Positions 59,548-64,000 of a DNA stretch of 64,000 nt are shown here, in pieces. Position numbers and translations under genes: made by a program. Origin of the DNA: Silene conica (taxonomy: Eukaryota > Streptophyta > Magnoliopsida > Caryophyllales > Caryophyllaceae); NCBI GenBank assembly GCA_029255685.2, contig CM055312.2, positions 67,126,292 to 67,190,291 of the forward strand. Reading direction: 5' to 3'. The notes beneath the pieces were generated by a model. It did no database searches, was not told where the DNA came from, and saw only the letters and a program-made list of their open reading frames with translations. How positions within the stretch are numbered: position 1 is the stretch's first letter; each line of letters opens with the position of its first letter.

Positions 59548-60180
59548 TCAACCCGGGGGAGGCTGTCTTCGGCGCCGAGGAGATCTTGGTGTTGTTCCCA
59601 TCAATGTATGCCATCGTTCGATGTTCGACGTGTACAAATCGGCATAATGTGCAACTGCATCTTCTCTTACCCACGCCCAACAAAGATCGATCGGTGGCAT
59701 GGGTGCTTCGCTCAGTGGGCCCCTGTAGTGCAATCTCATCCAATGGTCATGGTAGTGTACGATCCACATGACACCGTACGGTCTCGACTCGTGACCCGTG
59801 GCCCTCAGCGGTAAGAATGTATAACAATTCCAATTCCTGACTCCTTTGTTGACGTACTGGCCGATACAACAGATAGTCCAGTTAAACAACGTCGGAAAGA
59901 CAGTCAAATACTCGGAAGACATCCAATGATGTTCACCACAACCCCCGCTACCCGTAAACTCGATAGCCCTCAAGGTATGATCCCATCTGCTCAAAAGCGG
60001 AGGCGTGAGAGGAGACTCATCAAACAATGTCTTGTACACATCGTTTCCCTGAAGCTCTCTAAGACACCACGCTCTCATGACCAAGTGGTCCTGTTCTCGA
60101 CCCCGGGCGGCATGCGATAACACCCTATAACCACAATGACCATCAGCAACAACATCAGCCCAACCATCAAAGTGTGCCCA
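59548..60180 (-). pseudogene. OTU-like cysteine protease segment of the MULE protein
   Basis: The minus-strand frame reads WADVVADGHCGYRVLSHAAR, the OTU catalytic Cys box (DGNC-like). It continues with VMRAWCLRELQGN, WMSSEYL, NCYTFLPLRA, WIVHYHDHWMRLHYRG and PMPPIDLCWAWVREDAVAHY. DHW matches the position of the OTU catalytic His. Some plant MULEs carry OTU or ULP1 protease domains after the transposase. OTU enzymes cleave ubiquitin-type chains. Here the domain is in a different frame from the transposase, which ends early without its C-terminal SWIM region. The junction therefore looks like an internal deletion with a frame change. The OTU frame itself is unbroken. Confidence 0.65.
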
Positions 60181-62056
60181 TTAAGGAGGGCATGACACGA
60201 CTCTACCCGGGAAGTGGCCGTGTTACCGAGATAAAAGTATTCGTTCGTATAGAAAACAACGAACTTCTTCTTGTAATGCGCCCATGTTCTCTGCACATAA
60301 GCAGACAAATCTACCCAAGTTTCAGAAAAGGCTTCCCATGCTCTCCCAAACTCACTTTGTGTGCTTGCATTGATGACCCGGTACCAACCCGTTTCCTTAC
60401 TATGCAATATCATGTCTTTGTACATCATCATCTTTCTTGAATTTTTTACTCTGGTCTCAATGGCTTTGTTCACATGCCAACGACACAAAATGTGAGAAGT
60501 GTCCGGATAGAGGTCCTCAATAGCCCGGATCAAGCCCAACTCTCGGTCAGTGACAAGAGTAGGCATAGGTGACGCCCCCAGAAGCAGCTCCTCTAATCTC
60601 CGCAACATCCACCCATAAGATGTATCATTTTCAGACGGAAGGAGAAGGGTGGCAATTAAGAAGGAGGATCCGACCGGTGTAACGCCAACTATCTCAATAA
60701 GAGCAATCTTCAAAACATTGGTCGAGTAGGTGGCGTCGATAAGAGCGACATATGGGTAAGCACAGAATAGTTTGACGGATTCCGGATGACACATAAACAC
60801 ATGAGTCAACTCTTTCGTATCGGGGTCTGATTCGTGCCACTCCACATATTGGGCAGCAACTGCTACAGCCAACAGTTGTTGATCGGGATTCCTACTTTCT
60901 CTCATCTCACGCCGAACCTTGTTCGACTCGCTATAAATTTGGGTGCTACTTGGTTGGGGTTTTTCCGGGGTCCTTTTATGAAGAGCGTTCTTGATATCCC
61001 TCGGCGAAATATTAGCCCGGACTTGTTGCCTCACAAATTCTTTCTCTTCGGCATCCAAGCGGGCAAAATGTCTATCCCCATCTTTATAGGTCGCTAATTC
61101 GTGGTTGTGAAAACCCGCGTTAGTCGAAGTAATTACGTACCAAGCAATCGTGGGATTCTCATCATTCAAATGAGCGTACTTCTGCACCGCTCGAATCCTA
61201 AACAAACATCCGCACTTAGCCGACCCTCTCTTCGTAGAATTCCCGGATTCTCAGGATCGATCTTGGTTTTGGTTCAGCCGTACCTTGAACAACGGAAGTA
61301 CGAGCCAAGCAACTCCCGTTGTTTGCGATTTTTCGACCCATTTGTTGCCTTCACTAAGGCAAAACCATTATCCATAGCAACTTTTTGAGCCCAGTCAAAC
61401 GCCTCATCCCGACTTTCAAAAGATATATCCGTCTCAAATAATCAGTTGTAATCAACCCCATTTCCACCAAATTTCTCAAACGAATCCTGTTAATACGCAA
61501 AATTGGTAAGAATTATATTAAAAAATATTAAAAACCACTTAATTTTTGTTAAAAACTGAGTAAAAATAACGGAAAGTAAAGGTCTTGTAAACCAAACGTC
61601 CAAGCATGGTCTGGACGTGTACTATTCACGTCCAGGCATGGTATGGACGTGCACTATTCACGTCCAGGCATGGTATGGACGTGCACTATTCACGTCCAGA
61701 CCGTGCATGGACGTCCAGGATTAACGTCCATGCACGGTCTGGACGTGAATAATGCACGTCCATACCATGCCTGGACGTGAATAGTACACGTCCATGCATG
61801 GTTTGGACGTGCACTATTCACGTCCAGACCATGCTTGGACGTGTGGTTTGGCCGTTCTTTCCACGCGAGGACGGTCATTTTTCAAGTCCATTGCAAAAAA
61901 TACGATTGATTTTACGTAGTCTAATTCTATGGCTTCTACGTCTAATTCAACCTAATTTCTACTAAAAGGCTAAAACATTAATTCAACACAAATTAATTGA
62001 AAAAAAAAATTAAGATTTTAATTACTTACCGATGAATCGTTGTCGTCATTTGACAT
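60120..62056 (-). pseudogene. FAR1-type MULE transposase, broken
   Basis: Exon 1 is 62030-62056 (MSNDDNDSS, donor GTAAGT). Exon 2 starts at 61486. In order it shows a FAR1 DNA-binding region (DEAFDWAQKVAMDNGFALVK, YFRCSRYG, AKCGCLFRIRAV, HNHELATY) and the MULE transposase domain. The transposase shows the first catalytic Asp in ALIDATYSTN, the second in LVTDRELGLIRAI, then HILCRWHVNKAI and NTATSRVESCHALL. Defects: TGA at 61442-61444, TGA at 61274-61276, a frameshift near 61245-61255, and loss of the region after ESCHALL including the SWIM finger. Both TGAs could come from C-to-T change at CGA or similar codons, as in methylated elements. It cannot make a full transposase. Confidence 0.82.
61591..61855. 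repeat. Right subterminal array of the MULE, a large inverted repeat
   Basis: Units of about 32 bp (CACGTCCAGGCATGGTATGG, then ACGTGCACTATT) repeat in one orientation to about 61718 and in the opposite orientation from about 61727. The two halves are near-perfect inverses, centred on CCAGGATTAACG. It lies in the transposase first intron. Confidence 0.88.
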
Positions 62057-62195
62057 TGAATCGTTGTCGTTGTTTGATGTTGTTGATCGATGTTGAAACC
62101 GTTTTTTTGATTTTATGTTGTTTTTGTTGAGAGAGTTTCAGAGAAAAGAAGGTAGAGAGATAAAGAGAAAAGGGCATGCTATGTCTTTTTTATAG

Positions 62196-62244
62196 AAAAC
62201 GCCGACGATTTTTCGCAAAACGCCGACGACCTTTCGCAACCCCC
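62196..62244. repeat. MULE right TIR
   Basis: Inverse of the left TIR, with CGTCGGCG where the left has CGTCGACG. Confidence 0.9.
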
Positions 62245-62494
62245 TTATTGTATAAGATCAATTAGTCAATATTGTTAGTGCTCAATATTGTATACTCCAT
62301 ACGTTACTCCTAGAATCAAGGAGTAGTCTCCTTCTAGCCTTTATTAGTTTGTATCCTTAGTATATATATCATCCTTGTATAGTTAAAATATTCATCAATA
62401 TAATCACCATATTTATCATATAATTTACATGGTATCAGGTTTCATAACGATCCTCATACTCATCACCATTTCCGTTGCCTCCTACGATATATCC

Positions 62495-63871
62495 ATGGCA
62501 ACCACAAACAACCAAATACCCAACTCGGCTGAACCAACCAAACCCCTTCTTTCCGTATCCTTTCCATCGTGCACCAAGCTTACACCGAATAATTACCGCG
62601 CCTGGCATTTCCAGATTAGCAGGCTATTTCAAGGCTACGGTCTGTTTCCGTACCTTGATGGCACTGTCACGGCCCCACCACAAACTATAACACCAGTCGC
62701 TACAACCACCAACACGGCTCCTGAACCCATTCCGAACCCCGCTTATCAGACCTGGTTCCGTCAAGACCAACTCATCTTGGGTGCTCTTGCTGGTACCTTA
62801 GACGATGCGGTTGCACCCGTCCTCCTTGATGCCGTAACCTCTCACCAAGCCTGGACCACACTAGCCACAACCTACGCTAACCCGTCTCGTGGCCATATCC
62901 TTCAACTCAAAGACCGCCTTCGAACCATTACTCACACTGGCAAAACGATTTCTGAATATATGTTTGCCATCAAAAATTGCACTACCCAACTTGCACAACT
63001 CGGTAAACCAATGGATGCCGAAGATATCACCTCACAAATCATTAATGGCCTCGATTATAATCTCTATAAACCCGTCATTGACGCTGTTCGGGCGCGTGAT
63101 GTACCCATCTCATTCGAACTCTTTCATGAGAAGCTTATTCACCATGAACTCACTATCAAAAACAACCCTTCATCCAATCAAACCCCTGTTTTCAGCCCGT
63201 CTGCTCACGCGGCCTCCGCTCGTTCCAATCACACCTACAATAATAACCAGCGCTACTCTAATAATCGCAACCAATACCACAACCAAAATAATAATACCCG
63301 TACCAACAACACTCCAAACCCATATCCGAACCCATTTCGCGGACGGTGCCAGTACTGTCGTACAACTGGACACGTCATTAGTGACTGCCCAGATTTCAAG
63401 CGGGATTACCCGAATGTCGTATTCCCTCCACCCCCCTCTCGCCAACCCCGACCTACTGCCAATACTGCTACCACCACGACCACACCCTCTACCTCGTATC
63501 TCGTCGACAGCGGAGCCACGCACCATATCACTAACGACCTTTCTGCCCTCTCCTTTCACACTCCCTACGATGGCCCCGATGACCTTGTTATAGGGGATGG
63601 TTCGTCTTTAACTATTTCACACCTTGGCTCTTTCACTCTTTCTCATTTATCTCATATGTTAACTTTTAATAATGTTCTGCTTGTTCCTCAAATCTCACGC
63701 CCCCTTCTTTCTGTTTCTCAATTTTGTGTCGATAACCATGCTTACGCTGTTTTTTCCTCTACCTCTTTTTGTTTTAAGGAAATCTCGACGGGGGAAACGC
63801 TACTTGAAGGGCCATTCATTAACGGGTCTTACCAATGGAAACCACCACAAAATCGCCTCAAGCTCATCTAG
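62495..63871 (+). pseudogene. Copia gag-protease ORF, frame broken before integrase
   Basis: Begins at MATTNNQIP (62495); an in-frame ATG at 62429 overlaps the primer-binding site and is unlikely to be used. In order it shows a gag domain of the UBN2/Retrotran_gag type (LTPNNYRAWHFQISRLFQGY, HILQLKDRLRTI, TISEYMFAIKNCTTQL), a zinc knuckle (CQYCRTTGHVISDC) and an aspartic protease (LVDSGATHHITNDL). The protease catalytic triplet DSG is intact. The frame stops at 63871. The GAG-pre-integrase region (SQLWHARLGHPSN) continues at once in another frame. An indel near 63855 has therefore broken the polyprotein. The rest lies beyond the window. Confidence 0.85.
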
Positions 63872-64000
63872 CAAATAAGTCCTCGAGTCAATTATGGCAT
63901 GCTCGATTAGGACATCCTTCAAATTCTATCTTAAGTTTGTTAAGTTCAAAATTTAATTTCCGCATTTCCGATTTTACGCATTGTAACTCTTGCTTGATAA

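Larger units (their letters stand above)
58098..62244 (-). mobile_element. 4147-bp Mutator-like element (MULE)
   Basis: Terminal inverted repeats of about 49 bp (58098-58146 and 62196-62244) are flanked by TTATTGTA (58090-58097 and 62245-62252). That is 8 bp exact, and a ninth base (T/C) lies just outside, fitting a 9-bp MULE duplication with one mutation. Inside are a minus-strand FAR1-type transposase relic with an OTU-like segment and a convergent plus-strand ORF. A GGACGTG-rich array lies near each end. The layout is TIR, array in first intron, coding exons, tail-to-tail middle, coding exons, array in first intron, TIR. Confidence 0.9.
57995..64000 (+). mobile_element. Ty1/copia retrotransposon, 5' part, with a MULE in its LTR
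   Basis: The element starts with an LTR ending in CA at 62429. A primer-binding site, TGGTATCAGGT (62430-62440), follows directly and resembles the initiator-Met tRNA complement used by Copia elements. The gag, protease and start of the integrase region follow, and the window ends inside the element. I place the LTR start at TGTTAAGATTACAAATACAG (57995). The MULE at 58098-62244 and one copy of its TSD would then interrupt a normal LTR of about 280 bp. The alternative is a short LTR starting at TGTTAGTGCTC (62273). The 3' LTR is outside the window. Confidence 0.75.

Noticed and set aside
63840-63900. Programmed frameshift between Copia protease and integrase
   Set aside because: Copia elements normally use one frame, and I see no slippery heptamer with a following structure. 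A decay indel is simpler.

Overview
The window is nuclear DNA of a flowering plant, almost certainly a eudicot. The evidence is AT-rich intergenic DNA, a many-exon gene with GT-AG introns and plant domain order, family-1 glycosyltransferases with a plant PSPG box, and plant transposable elements of nearly every class (Helitron, L1 LINE, tRNA-derived SINE, Ty1/copia, MULE, hAT, Stowaway-like MITEs, a microsatellite-flanked family). I cannot fix the species. The glycosyltransferases and MITEs would fit Caryophyllales, but that is a weak inference.

Layout. 1-4349: AT-rich DNA with two (TA)n tracts. 4350-6275: truncated Helitron Rep/helicase gene. 6276-12055: transposon graveyard holding Helitron ends in both orientations, a 5'-truncated L1 LINE on the minus strand, and a 779-bp MITE with a perfect 9-bp target-site duplication (TSD). 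12847-36141 (+): one complete 33-exon gene for a KDM5/JARID1-type histone H3K4 demethylase (JMJ17 type). All 33 exons join in frame to 1867 codons. Its introns carry at least seven transposon insertions and two tandem duplications. 36771-48221 (-): three tandem two-exon UGT79-like glycosyltransferase genes, tail-to-tail with the demethylase and separated by hAT, Stowaway, Helitron and SINE insertions. 48222-57995: gene-free DNA with a (TA)n-flanked element family, Helitron pieces and another 9-bp-TSD MITE. 57995-64000: a Ty1/copia element whose 5' LTR appears split by a 4.1-kb MULE. The MULE encodes a decayed FAR1-type transposase, an OTU-like protease segment and, convergently, an unrecognised 143-aa protein.

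Functional picture. Only the demethylase and the three glycosyltransferases look like intact host genes. The demethylase would remove H3K4 methylation in the nucleus. The UGTs would add a sugar to an already glycosylated small molecule in the cytosol. They are neighbours with no evident functional link. The most unusual structures are the MULE (two convergent genes, each with a GGACGTG-rich array in its first intron beside the TIR), a retroposon in the demethylase whose TSD duplicated a 5' splice site, and the (TA)n-flanked elements. All coordinates come from reading the sequence by eye. Splice sites were chosen by GT-AG, reading frame and family similarity from memory; no alignment or search was run.
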